The notes under the pieces were generated by a model, which saw nothing but the letters and a program-made list of their open reading frames with translations, had not been told where the DNA came from and did not search any database. DNA of 45,669 nt. Source: Streptococcaceae bacterium (GTDB lineage: Bacteria; Bacillota; Bacilli; Lactobacillales; Streptococcaceae). The stretch lies in NCBI GenBank assembly GCA_031253335.1, contig JAIRWF010000042.1:1-45669 (forward strand), given 5' to 3'. Positions 8,690 to 18,266 of the stretch are shown here, in pieces. The stretch's first letter is position 1. Every line of letters starts with the position of its first letter. The translations under genes and the position numbers were made by a program.

Positions 8690-8697
8690 TGTATAAT
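8690..8697 (+). promoter_or_regulatory. Promoter of the giant adhesin
   Basis: TGTATAAT contains a perfect TATAAT (8692-8697). I see no clear -35 box at 17 bases. Just upstream two similar blocks, ATCACAAAG and TTCACAAGCG, may be a regulator site. The leader to the ATG at 8759 would be about 55 bases. Confidence 0.6.
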
Positions 8698-8758
8698 TAT
8701 TATGTCTGATTTTTAAGTGATAAAAATCACAAGCAATTATAGTTATTCAGGAGAATCT

Positions 8759-11700
8759 ATGAATCCTTCAAAAGATGGCTTACAGGAAGCCCCATCAATC
8801 CCTAAACGCACGCATTATCGCACCTGGAAGTCTGGCAAGACTTGGCTTGTTTCAGCCAGTGTTTTGACGATACTTGCGGGTGCTGCGGTATCAACCGTGT
8901 ATCCCTGGCCTGTCCAGGTTGTTTATGCGAATAGTACGACAGCGCCAACCTATACCAATGTTTCTTTGTTGGGAAGTTTTGGTGGTGGGGGTGGTGCTGA
9001 TTCCTCACTCGGCCCTACTCAGGCTGGTCTTGCCAGCTACAGCCAAAAAGCAACTACTACAATTTCTATAAATGGGACTCAAAACGTTATTACCTATAAT
9101 AGTGCCATTGTGACTCAAAGCGGAAATGTGACTCTCGAAAACATACAAGCAGTTATCCAAGCTATGGCTGTTACCGTAAATGGTGTGCCCTACAGTGTTT
9201 ATTTAAATCAGCCTCTGTTAGTTGATAATCTTACATTTACGGGTTATCTTGTGCCTGAGTCTGGAAATGCAGACCCAGATATCGCTATTGTGGTTGATAT
9301 CCCGGCCGGGGGACTTTCTGATTATTCTTTAGGACAAGCCATTCAAGTGTATGGGGGAGACCTTTACACTGATCTTGCTGGTGTGACATTAGCCTCCGCA
9401 GCAGACGAAGCTTCTAGCGCCGCCACTGTTGCACAAAGTGCGGCTTCCATCGCACAAGATGCGAGCTCTGCGGCTGCGACAGCAAGCTCTGTTGTGGCAG
9501 GCGCAACGACTGACTCAGATGATGCCTCTTTAGCTGACTCTTACGCGTCCGATGCGATTTCTGATGCCACAATGGCGAGTACGACAGCGAGCGAAGCCCT
9601 GGATGATGCCTCAGAAGCGAGCTATTATGCCTCTTTAGGTTCTTTAGCTGCAGCAACGTCTGACGCAGCACTCGCCAGCGAGTACGCCTCTGAAGCAAGC
9701 TCTTACGCGGCAAAAGCTTCTCAAGAAGCTTCTGAAGCCATTTCTTTAGCCAATAAAGTCAATCCATCTGGAGCGACAAGCGGAAGCTTGACTTCAGCCG
9801 CAGCCGCAGCATCCAGTGCGACAAATTTAGCCAATTCCTATATCTCACAAGCCATGAGCGCGGTCGTGCAAGCGTCTTCTGAAGCTCAAGCCGCTTCCAA
9901 CGAAGCCTCTTCAGCCGTTGCAGCAACCAAAGCTGGCTCATCGACAGCTGCAAGTTCCTATGCGAGTGCGGCAACGTCTGATGCGACAGCCGCCTCGAGC
10001 GATATGTCTGCGGCAGGAAGCTATTTATCGGAAGCCTCCTCAGCCGTGAGTGAGGCAAGTTCAGATGCCAAAACCTCAAGTACTCCGTCCTCTGTGACGA
10101 GTGCCGTGGCAAGTGCCTCTTCAGCTTTATCTAGTGCGAGTGATACCGTGAGCTCTGATGACTCAAATATTACTGGCGAGATTTCGTCAGCGAATTCAAA
10201 TGTCACTGTAGCCTCAAGCCTTACGCAAGAGCAATCTTCTGTAACGTCTGCCATTTCTAGTGCCGTGAGTGCGACAAATTCTCTTTATTCAGCAGCAACG
10301 AGTCAAGCTTCTGACTATCTGAGCGCGTTGAATGTTTATTACAGTGACTCCGCTACGAATAGTTCTTTGGCAAGCCAAGATTCACAGACAGCAAGCTCAT
10401 TGAGTGATACGTTGACGAGTATTCTGAGTGACTATACGGCCACGTCCTCTACGGCTGATAGCCTCATGAATAGTGCGATGACTGCAGGCGATTTGGATGT
10501 CTCCGATGCAGATTCTCTGGCAAGTGCAAATCCAGATAATTCGGATTTATCCAGCTTAGCAAGTGCGGCAAATAGTGCCAGTATCGTAGCTTCAAGCGCC
10601 ATGTCCCAACAAGCAGCTGACCAGTCTGCTGCAGATGATGCGTCTAGCGAAGCTGCTTCTTTGTCTGCTTTAGCTCAGTCCGCAGCGAGTGAAGCGTCCT
10701 ACTATGCGAGCCTCGCGGCTATCAATGCCAACTCAGAATCAAGCTACGTAGCCCTTGCATCAAGTGCGGAAGACCAGGCTTCTACGGAAGCAAATAGTGC
10801 CTCAAGTGATGCGACACAAGCGTCGCTTGCTGCTTATGCAAGTGATGCAGATACTGCAAGCTCTTATGCCGCAGATGCCTCAAGTGAAGCACAAGACGCA
10901 AACTCAGACATTGCAGTAGTAGATACTGATTTGGTTAGCGCCTCAGATGCCAATAACGATGCGGTGATAGATGCATCAACAGCGTCTTCCTATGCGGCCA
11001 TAGCCAGTGGCCTTGCGGATTCTGCGTTATCGGCAGCGCTAGTGGCTTCGCAAAAAGCAAGTGATGCAGCAAGTGATGCGGCCATCGTCGCAAGTGCAGC
11101 TTCAGATACGGCAAGTATCGCAGCAGCTGCAGAGTCCGAAGCAACGGCAGCATCGCAAGCAGTGCTTGACGCCTCAGGGACATCAAGTCTTGCTTCTAGC
11201 GCCTCAAGCGTAGCAGATAGTATCGCAAGTAGCTTTGATAGTACGACTTCGACGATGAGCTCTACCGCAAGTTCGATTGCGTCTGCGACGACGGACTTGA
11301 GCTCGACTGTGGCGAGTGCGAACTCTGTCGCTTCGGCATTATCTGATACGACGAGTCTTGTCGCAAGTACAGTTGCTTCAGCAGATAGTGCCTCAACTGT
11401 CGCTTCAAGTGCGGCCGACAGTTTGGCAAGCCTTGTGGCTGAAAATCCAAGTAACACGGTCATTGCAGATCTTTCCGATCAGGCAAGCGCAGCGAATTCT
11501 CTTGTCACTCAACTTTCAGGTACAGCTTCGAGTGCGGCATCACTAGGCGCCTCTTTAACCACGCAAGCCTCCGAAGAAGCGTCCTTAGCAAAAGCGGACG
11601 CTGTAGGCGCAAGTTCATTGGCCTCACAAGCAGCGGTAGATAATAGTAGCGCCTCCTCTGCCTTGTCTCTTGCGAGTTCAGCGGCAAGTGCAGCCTCTAG

Positions 11701-14700
11701 TGAAGCAAGCATCGCAAGCTCTTTAGCCTCAGAGGCTGCGAGTGCGGCAGACGCAGGGGATGATACGGCAGAGTCTTCCTATGAAGCAGATGCAAAATCT
11801 GCTGCAGCTGCAGCGTCGAGTGCAGCGGATGTGGTCTCATCAGCTAATTCTGCAGCATCGAGTCTTGCAACCTTGGCCTCAGAAGAAGGAGAAGGGGCTA
11901 GCCAAGCAGCAAGTGATGCTAGTTCATTAGCTTCTGTGGCCTCCGAAACGGCAGAGTCCGCTTCAAGTGCGATTTCTCTTGCTTCCTCTGCAACTGAAAC
12001 ATTGTCTAGTGCAGCTTCCACAGCTTCTAGTGCATTGAGCGCAGCATCGAGCGTCTCAGCTGTTGCGTCAAACGAAACCTCCTCAGCTGTGACGACTTCA
12101 AATAGTGCAGCACAAGCGTCAGACAGTGCAAATAGTGCTATCGCCTCTGCCTCTTTAGAAAGTACGACAGATGACACAACGAGTCAAGTGGCCTCCAGTG
12201 CGTCGAGCCTGGCCACAAGCTTGTCGAGTGATAATGCTAGTCTAGTGTCGAGTGCGGGAGATGCCGTCGCTTCAGCGACGAACGCCGAAAATGCAGCGTC
12301 TTCGGATGTTGCTTCAACGACGGCAAACAGTACGACCGCCGCTCAGATAGCGTCTCAAAATGCATCGAATACGGTCATCTCAAGCCTCGCAGATGTGGCT
12401 TCAAGCGCAAATAGTGTTGCGACGAGTCTCTCAGTCGTCGCAAGCAGCGCATCGTCTGTTGCGACATCCGCAAGCACACAAGCGTCAAGCGAGCTGAGCG
12501 ATGCATCAGCCAATACCCAATCCGCAAGCAGTCTAGCGGTTGCAGCGAGCTCTGATTTGACCGTAGCGTCCAGCGCTGCGTCTGTGGCTGAGAGCGCAGG
12601 GAACGCTGCTTCAAGTGAAGCGTCATTGGCCTCGTCTTATGCAAGCGCAGCCTCCAGTGCTGCTGCAACTGGTGATGAGTCTACGGCGAGCGACTTGAAC
12701 GAGAGTGCGGCCGATCAAGCTTCGTCTGCGTCAAGCAATGCGGTCGTCGCTTCCAGTGCGAATGTTGTCGCCTCTTTCGCAACCACACAAGCATCTGATG
12801 AGGCAAGTTCAGCTTCTAGCATTGCAACGAGTGCTGCATCGGCTGAAAGTGCAGCATCGAGCGATACGAAAGTTGCTTCCAGTGCTGCGAGTGTCGCAAC
12901 AAGTGCGACAGCGGGGGTAGATTCGGCTTCTAGTATTGTGTCTTCAGCGGTTTCTAATGCGACGATAGCCTCCAGTACAGCTTCGAGTGAGAACTCGGTG
13001 GCTCAAGCGACAACAGAAAGTGCAGAGTCGGCATCCAATAGTGCTTCAAGCGTTGCTAGTGCCATGAGTGATGTGCCGAGGGCAGTCGCTTCATCAAGTG
13101 CTGCAGTATCGAGTGCGTCAAGCATGGTTTCAAGCTTGAGCTCGGGCTTGACGTCAACAGCTTCAAGTTTGTCGGCTGCGACTTCATCCGCAGATAGTGC
13201 GGTGACATCAACTGCAAGTGCGGTGGCTTCGGCAAATACTGCGGACTCATTAGCTAATTCAATTGCAAATGACTCTGCAAATACGTCAAACGCAGTCATA
13301 TCGAGTCTTGCAGAGGTGGCTTCAAGTGCTTCAACAACCGCCTCAAGTTTATCGAGTCTTGCAACAAGCGCCTCCACCATTGCCTCAAGCGTAGCAAGTC
13401 AAGCAACGAGTGAATTAAGCGATGCGTCGTCTCAGACTGATTCTGCAAGTAGTTTGGCAGTAGGAGCGAACTCAGACTTGAGCGTAGCGTCAAGCGCCGC
13501 AACGGTTGCTTCAGATGCAGCGAGTGCGGCTTCAAGCGAAGCGTCTTTGGCGTCGTCCTATGCGCTAGCGGGTTCAAGTGCTGCAGCAGTGGGGAATTCG
13601 AGTGCAGCAGATTCGCTTAACACAAGTGCAGTCGCTCAAGCGAGCTCCGCTTCAAGTGATGCAGCCCTTGCTTCTAGCGCAGCAGATACAATGACGAGCG
13701 CCTTGAGTCAGGCGTCGAGCGAGACAAGCTCAGCGACGGAACTCGCAAATAGTGCTTCAGAACATGCAAGTGCAGCTTCTAGTGACTTGAAAGCGGCGTC
13801 CAGCGCAGCCTCACTTGCTTCAAGTGCAGCAACAGGCGCATCAAGCGCAGCAGAAGTGGCATCCAGTGCAGCAACTGACGCGGTCGTTGCTTCAAGTGTC
13901 GCGTCAAGCGAGACGAGCCAAGCTATAAGTACCGCAGGTGACGTGACGTCAAGCCTCGCTTCAGCGACGAGTAGCGTGACGGATGTTTCCAGTGCAGCGG
14001 ATAGCGTGGCGAGTGCTGTATCGTCCATTGCAACTGTCTCTTCGATGGCCTCAAGCATCGCAGTTGAGACCAGCACGGCAAATGACTCGGCCTCCTCTGC
14101 GCTCTCCAATGCGTCAAGTTTATCGGGTTGGGATCCAACCAACAGTAGTTTAGCATCTCTCGTGGTAGCTGTTTCATCGGCAAGTGATGTGATTTCGCAG
14201 GCAGATTCCCTTGCAACGAGTGCGTCAACAGTGGCTTCTTCAGCGACGAATAATTTAGAGTCAGCTTCAAGTCTTGCTTCAAGTGCGGCAGTCGAGGCGA
14301 GTTCAGCCTTGACAGTTGCAAGTAGTGCGGCTTCTGCTGTGACCAGCTTTGCAAGTTTGGCATCAAGTGCTGCAGCGACTGGTGATTCTTCATTGGCCGA
14401 TAGTTATTTGAGTGATGCTTCAAGTGCCTCGGTGGTGGCTTCAAGCGCTTCAAACGTTGTGGCAAGTGACTCTGTGATTGCTAGCTCTGCATTGAGTCAG
14501 GCATTGAGTGATTCTGCGACGATTTCAAATGCGAATTCAACTGCCAAGTCCGCATTGAAGGATGCGTCAAGTGCAACTGATGTTATCTCTTCTGCCTTAG
14601 CGAGTGCGTCGTCGATTGTCGCAAGCGAAGCAAGTGAGACATCAACGGTGGCTTCAAGCGCAAGTAGCGTGGCGAATTCGGCAAGTACGGTGGTTTCTAG

Positions 14701-17700
14701 TGTGTCCTCATCAGTCGCTTCAGATTCGACTGTTGCGTCAAGCCTCTCGAGTCAATTAACGGCGAATGCAACTTCGTCCTCAAGTCTCGCAAATAACGTT
14801 CAAAGCACTGCTGATAGTGTTTCCGCAATCAATAGTTCGGCTGCGTCTGTCGTTGCCTCGGTGACGTCAGATTCGACAGTGGCTTCAAGTGCTTCAAGCC
14901 TAGCGTCTCAAGCTGTTTCTAGTACGACTAGTCTTGCCGCTCTTGATTCGGATAATTCAGATGTGTCAAGCCTTGCCAGCCTCGCAAATTCTGCGTCGAG
15001 CGTGGCAGATTCTGAAGCGCAGATTGCGTCGAATAATGCATCTTCAGCAGTGAACGATGAAAATGTCGCGTCAAGTCTTGCTTCACAAGCAAGTGGCGTA
15101 GCTGATTCTGCAAGTTCCGCATTAGTGGTCGCAAGCAGTGTAGCTTCAACTGCTTCAGATAACATTGCTTCTGTGCAATCTGATTTGTCGCTCGCTTCAA
15201 GCGCTGCAACGGCTGCAAGTTCCGCAGCGAGCTTGGCTTCAAGCCTTGTGGATGATGCGTCTTCTGCGTTGAACGCGGGAGATAGCTCTACAGCGCAACA
15301 GGCTGCTGATTCCGCAAGTAGTGCGGCAAATGTTGCGTCAAGTCTTGCGATTGTCGCCTCAACCGCTGAAAGCAATGCTTCAGATGCGAATTCGGCCGCT
15401 TCAACTGTAGCAACAGTTGCTTCTGACGCATTAAGTAGTGCGAATAGCTTGAATGTGGTAGCGTCTAGTCTCGCACAATCTGCTGAAAGTGCTGCGTCAC
15501 AGGCTAGCAATGAATCCAGTGCCGCAAAGTCCGCTGCGACAAAAGCCTCGAGTGCAGCAAGTCTTGCTTCAAGTGCAGCGTCTGAGGCTGTCAGCACAGC
15601 AAGTTCTGAATTGTCCAGTATAGTTTCAAGTGTTGCAACAGTGGCAGATTCTGCAACATCTGTGAATGCCTCGACGGTTACGAGCCTTGTGGATACGGCA
15701 GACTCAGCAACAGATATTGCCCAATCTTTAGTAGATGCCACAACTAGTTCTGACGCGATTCAGCAATCTTTAACGAGTCAAGAAAATTCTGCGGCGACGA
15801 CTTCAACGGTGCCTGTAAGTACAACTTCTCAGGCCACCAGCCTTGCAAGCCAAAATGCGGATAATTCCTTGATTGCAAGTCTGACGAGTCTCGTGGTTTC
15901 TGCGAGTGGTACGGCCTCGGATGAGAGTTCGCTAGCAAATAGTTTACTTTCTCAAGTGTCTGATGATGTTGACACGGTGAATTCCTTGACGTCTCAAGCT
16001 TCTGACGCTAGTACAGCAGCCTCAAACGCAAGTAGTCAGGCTGCTTCAGAGCTTTCTCTTGCGTCTGAGGCAACGGATTCCGTGGCGAGTGCTTTGGCGC
16101 AAGAAAGTTCGGCGCTTGCTTCAGGGAAGGATTCACTCGCAAGCGCCTATGCCAAAGTAGCTTCTAGCGCGGCTTCTGTGGCGGCAGAAGAAGCTGCAAA
16201 TGCATCCTCTGACGCTGTGGTGGCAAACTCAGCCCTCTCGCAAGCGTCTGAACTGGCTTCATCAGCGGCTAGCATAAACACGCAGATTTCTGACAACTTG
16301 TCAAGCGCGTCGTCAGCTCTGACGGCGGTCTCAAATGCGTCAGATTTAGCGTCGTCAGCTCTGACAACGGCGTCAAGCCTTGCGTCAAGCCTTGGTTCAA
16401 GTGACGTGGCGGTGGCTTCATCAGCTGCAAGTGAAGCTAGTTCTCAACAATCTGACCTTGCAACGTCTGTATCAAGCTTGCAAAGCTCTGTCAACTCTCT
16501 GTCAAACTTGACAAGTAGCTTAAACAGCGCCACGATCAGTCTGTCAGATTTGACAAGCTCTATCAATGCGTCGTCAAGCGCGACAACGAGCGCAGATTCT
16601 CTGACAAATTCATTGCTGAGCAGCTACGCGAATGATTCGAGTCTGAGTAGCTTATCGTTAGAAGCGAGCAATAATTCTGACGTCGCATCGAGTGCCTTGT
16701 CCAGTCTTATGAGTGACAGCGCAATATCAAAACAGTTAACGAGTTCCTTGTCTGACCTGGATCAACAAACATCAAGTCTTGCAGACATTATCCAATCTGC
16801 TGAATCCATGGTATCCTCAGCGGCAGATACTGCAAACTCAGCTTTGAAGACAGCTTCAAGCGCAGCAGCCTCAGGAGATAATTCGGATGCGAGTACAGCG
16901 GCGAGCCTTGCCTCTTTAGCAAATGCGCAAGTTTCCTCTGCGAATTCTTTGCTCAATTCTGCATCGAGCCTCGCCTCAAGCCTTTCGAGCCAAGCAACAT
17001 CACTCACGTCGAGCCTTACTTCTCTAGCGAGCGAAGACTCTGACCTTGCGTCTCTCGCATCTTCCGCCCAAAATCAGACACTCTCTGATGCCTCAGCAGC
17101 CTCAAGCCTTGTCTCAAGCTATGTGGCCTCAAGCATTGCAGACATTATAAACCTTGTCTCATCGGCGAATAGTACAGCAACTGACATCGCACAGTCTGCG
17201 TCAAGCCAAACAAGCAGTGCATCAACTAATAGTGTACAAACGTCAAGCCTACTCACGTCTTTGACTGATTCGGGAACGTCAGAGACCTCTAGTCTCCCAG
17301 CTGAAAACTCACTATTAGCGTCTATGACCACCTTCCTGACCTCAGCTGAGACGTCAAGCAATACGAGCCTCACGCGTGATGCGACGTCAGAAAATGCGCT
17401 TCTGAGCCTTGCTTCATCGACTGTGGCGTCTGCTACTTCACAAGTCTCGCGCATCAAGGGCTTTATGACGTCTGAAGTAAGCGAAAACACCTCGCTCACG
17501 TCAAGCATCTCGGACGCATCCTCCACCATTGCAAGCGCCGAGTCCGAAGTCGCACAAGACTCCAGTCTTGCCCTCTCTGAAATTGCTGTAGGTAACTTAT
17601 CATTGGCTTCGAGCTACGCAAGCCTTGCCCAATCTGAAGTGGCTGTCGCACAACTTGCCAAAGCACAGCTCAATCAGGATCTGACGCAGCAAACAGCACT

Positions 17701-18094
17701 GACTCAAATCATCACAGCACAAGCGTCAAGCTTAGCAGACCTCAATCAGACGATTTCGTCAGCATTACGCACGGCATCAAGTGCTACAGCACAAATCCAA
17801 AGTGATGCCGCTCAGTTGACTCCCGAAAGCTCTTCAGCAGTGGACGCGACCTACCCAGACCCGAGTCAGTCAAAAGCACTCACGCTCCACACAGATAGCA
17901 GTATTTTGGATCCGGTAGCGCCTGAGAAAACCTCTGAAAAAACCCTCGTAAAGACCGCTTCGAGGGCATTAGCGACATCCACCAAGCTCCCACAAACGGG
18001 AGATGCAGAAAACCGCCTCCCCGAAGAACTAGGAATTGGCCTCTTAGCACTTGCGGCAGGCCTTTCGAGACGGAAGAAGAAACAAATAAACTAA
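8759..18094 (+). CDS. Giant serine/alanine-rich LPXTG-anchored surface protein
   Basis: I chose the ATG at 8759: AGGAG lies 5 bases upstream, while the in-frame GTG at 8717 has no site. The protein has 3111 residues. Residues 1-58 are a long signal with the KxYKxGKxW-type motif (HYRTWKSGKTWLVSAS), typical of serine-rich repeat adhesins. A non-repetitive domain of roughly 150 residues follows, containing a Gly-rich stretch and beta-like sequence. From about residue 210 to 3040 it is Ser/Ala/Val/Thr/Asp-rich with ASSAAS-like units. LPQTG (about 3077-3081), a hydrophobic stretch and SRRKKKQIN form a sortase anchor. Related proteins are glycosylated and may use SecA2/SecY2; no such genes or glycosyltransferases lie nearby. 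A role in adhesion or aggregation is inferred. Antisense open frames are composition artefacts. Confidence 0.9.
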   Translation: MNPSKDGLQEAPSIPKRTHYRTWKSGKTWLVSASVLTILAGAAVSTVYPWPVQVVYANSTTAPTYTNVSLLGSFGGGGGADSSLGPTQAGLASYSQKATTTISINGTQNVITYNSAIVTQSGNVTLENIQAVIQAMAVTVNGVPYSVYLNQPLLVDNLTFTGYLVPESGNADPDIAIVVDIPAGGLSDYSLGQAIQVYGGDLYTDLAGVTLASAADEASSAATVAQSAASIAQDASSAAATASSVVAGATTDSDDASLADSYASDAISDATMASTTASEALDDASEASYYASLGSLAAATSDAALASEYASEASSYAAKASQEASEAISLANKVNPSGATSGSLTSAAAAASSATNLANSYISQAMSAVVQASSEAQAASNEASSAVAATKAGSSTAASSYASAATSDATAASSDMSAAGSYLSEASSAVSEASSDAKTSSTPSSVTSAVASASSALSSASDTVSSDDSNITGEISSANSNVTVASSLTQEQSSVTSAISSAVSATNSLYSAATSQASDYLSALNVYYSDSATNSSLASQDSQTASSLSDTLTSILSDYTATSSTADSLMNSAMTAGDLDVSDADSLASANPDNSDLSSLASAANSASIVASSAMSQQAADQSAADDASSEAASLSALAQSAASEASYYASLAAINANSESSYVALASSAEDQASTEANSASSDATQASLAAYASDADTASSYAADASSEAQDANSDIAVVDTDLVSASDANNDAVIDASTASSYAAIASGLADSALSAALVASQKASDAASDAAIVASAASDTASIAAAAESEATAASQAVLDASGTSSLASSASSVADSIASSFDSTTSTMSSTASSIASATTDLSSTVASANSVASALSDTTSLVASTVASADSASTVASSAADSLASLVAENPSNTVIADLSDQASAANSLVTQLSGTASSAASLGASLTTQASEEASLAKADAVGASSLASQAAVDNSSASSALSLASSAASAASSEASIASSLASEAASAADAGDDTAESSYEADAKSAAAAASSAADVVSSANSAASSLATLASEEGEGASQAASDASSLASVASETAESASSAISLASSATETLSSAASTASSALSAASSVSAVASNETSSAVTTSNSAAQASDSANSAIASASLESTTDDTTSQVASSASSLATSLSSDNASLVSSAGDAVASATNAENAASSDVASTTANSTTAAQIASQNASNTVISSLADVASSANSVATSLSVVASSASSVATSASTQASSELSDASANTQSASSLAVAASSDLTVASSAASVAESAGNAASSEASLASSYASAASSAAATGDESTASDLNESAADQASSASSNAVVASSANVVASFATTQASDEASSASSIATSAASAESAASSDTKVASSAASVATSATAGVDSASSIVSSAVSNATIASSTASSENSVAQATTESAESASNSASSVASAMSDVPRAVASSSAAVSSASSMVSSLSSGLTSTASSLSAATSSADSAVTSTASAVASANTADSLANSIANDSANTSNAVISSLAEVASSASTTASSLSSLATSASTIASSVASQATSELSDASSQTDSASSLAVGANSDLSVASSAATVASDAASAASSEASLASSYALAGSSAAAVGNSSAADSLNTSAVAQASSASSDAALASSAADTMTSALSQASSETSSATELANSASEHASAASSDLKAASSAASLASSAATGASSAAEVASSAATDAVVASSVASSETSQAISTAGDVTSSLASATSSVTDVSSAADSVASAVSSIATVSSMASSIAVETSTANDSASSALSNASSLSGWDPTNSSLASLVVAVSSASDVISQADSLATSASTVASSATNNLESASSLASSAAVEASSALTVASSAASAVTSFASLASSAAATGDSSLADSYLSDASSASVVASSASNVVASDSVIASSALSQALSDSATISNANSTAKSALKDASSATDVISSALASASSIVASEASETSTVASSASSVANSASTVVSSVSSSVASDSTVASSLSSQLTANATSSSSLANNVQSTADSVSAINSSAASVVASVTSDSTVASSASSLASQAVSSTTSLAALDSDNSDVSSLASLANSASSVADSEAQIASNNASSAVNDENVASSLASQASGVADSASSALVVASSVASTASDNIASVQSDLSLASSAATAASSAASLASSLVDDASSALNAGDSSTAQQAADSASSAANVASSLAIVASTAESNASDANSAASTVATVASDALSSANSLNVVASSLAQSAESAASQASNESSAAKSAATKASSAASLASSAASEAVSTASSELSSIVSSVATVADSATSVNASTVTSLVDTADSATDIAQSLVDATTSSDAIQQSLTSQENSAATTSTVPVSTTSQATSLASQNADNSLIASLTSLVVSASGTASDESSLANSLLSQVSDDVDTVNSLTSQASDASTAASNASSQAASELSLASEATDSVASALAQESSALASGKDSLASAYAKVASSAASVAAEEAANASSDAVVANSALSQASELASSAASINTQISDNLSSASSALTAVSNASDLASSALTTASSLASSLGSSDVAVASSAASEASSQQSDLATSVSSLQSSVNSLSNLTSSLNSATISLSDLTSSINASSSATTSADSLTNSLLSSYANDSSLSSLSLEASNNSDVASSALSSLMSDSAISKQLTSSLSDLDQQTSSLADIIQSAESMVSSAADTANSALKTASSAAASGDNSDASTAASLASLANAQVSSANSLLNSASSLASSLSSQATSLTSSLTSLASEDSDLASLASSAQNQTLSDASAASSLVSSYVASSIADIINLVSSANSTATDIAQSASSQTSSASTNSVQTSSLLTSLTDSGTSETSSLPAENSLLASMTTFLTSAETSSNTSLTRDATSENALLSLASSTVASATSQVSRIKGFMTSEVSENTSLTSSISDASSTIASAESEVAQDSSLALSEIAVGNLSLASSYASLAQSEVAVAQLAKAQLNQDLTQQTALTQIITAQASSLADLNQTISSALRTASSATAQIQSDAAQLTPESSSAVDATYPDPSQSKALTLHTDSSILDPVAPEKTSEKTLVKTASRALATSTKLPQTGDAENRLPEELGIGLLALAAGLSRRKKKQIN
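10529..16900 (+). repeat. About 900-bp (300-residue) super-repeat in the adhesin
   Basis: Within the Ser/Ala background a marker of the form N-x-x-N-[ST] followed by S-L-x-x-x-A recurs near 10529, 11445, 12358, 13279, 14131, 14945, 15853 and 16630, at spacings of roughly 780-920 bases. A second marker, A-x-x-G-[DN]-x-S-x-A, recurs between them (near 11755, 12669, 13590, 14380, 15276, 16126, 16876). Units at 12358 and 13279 are most alike in protein (SELSDAS, ASSLAV, ASSEASLASSYA) but differ at many synonymous sites. Positions are approximate. Confidence 0.75.
16499..16556. repeat. Two variant palindromes in the adhesin gene
   Basis: TGTCAAACTTGACA (16500-16513) and TGTCAGATTTGACA (16542-16555) each differ from the common palindrome by one base. 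They are read as LSNLTSS and LSDLTSS, within the only Asn/Leu-richer patch of the repeat region. Confidence 0.7.
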
Positions 18095-18100
18095 AAAATC

Positions 18101-18126
18101 ATGCCTCGCCAGAGGCATTTTTTTAT
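18101..18126 (+). terminator. Terminator of the giant adhesin gene
   Basis: TGCCTC and GAGGCA form a stem around GCCA, followed by seven or more T residues. Confidence 0.9.
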
Positions 18127-18134
18127 GCTAAAAT
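18126..18134 (+). promoter_or_regulatory. Extended -10 promoter of gltX
   Basis: TGCTAAAAT is an extended -10 element directly after the upstream terminator. Transcription should start near 18141, giving a leader of about 125 bases with a strong hairpin. Confidence 0.65.
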
Positions 18135-18174
18135 AGACGGTAGGCGTGTCAAAAAACTGGGTTGCTTTGGAAGG

Positions 18175-18227
18175 CTAATTCTGCGACGCGTTTATGCACT
18201 CGGTGTATGCACCGAGCGATGTCGCGT
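18175..18227 (+). repeat. Large palindrome in the gltX leader
   Basis: TAATTCTGCGAC and GTCGCGTAATTA can pair with two mismatches, and inside them CTCGGTG pairs with CACCGAG. It may be a palindromic repeat unit or a leader structure. It lacks the T-box core motif. Confidence 0.55.
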
Positions 18228-18266
18228 AATTAGACGACAAAGCATGTTTTTAGAGGAAACTATTTT

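Noticed and set aside
9414-17529. Many long minus-strand open frames opposite the adhesin, rich in Ala, Leu and Glu
   Set aside because: They arise from reading the complement of Ser/Ala codons, which lacks stop codons. None has a ribosome site or a known domain.
9400-17800. Repeated DNA that could look like a CRISPR array
   Set aside because: The repeats are irregular, in frame with one protein and lack constant repeat-spacer structure.
18141-18260. Possible T-box before gltX
   Set aside because: The leader lacks the conserved TGG-N-ACC core and is too short.
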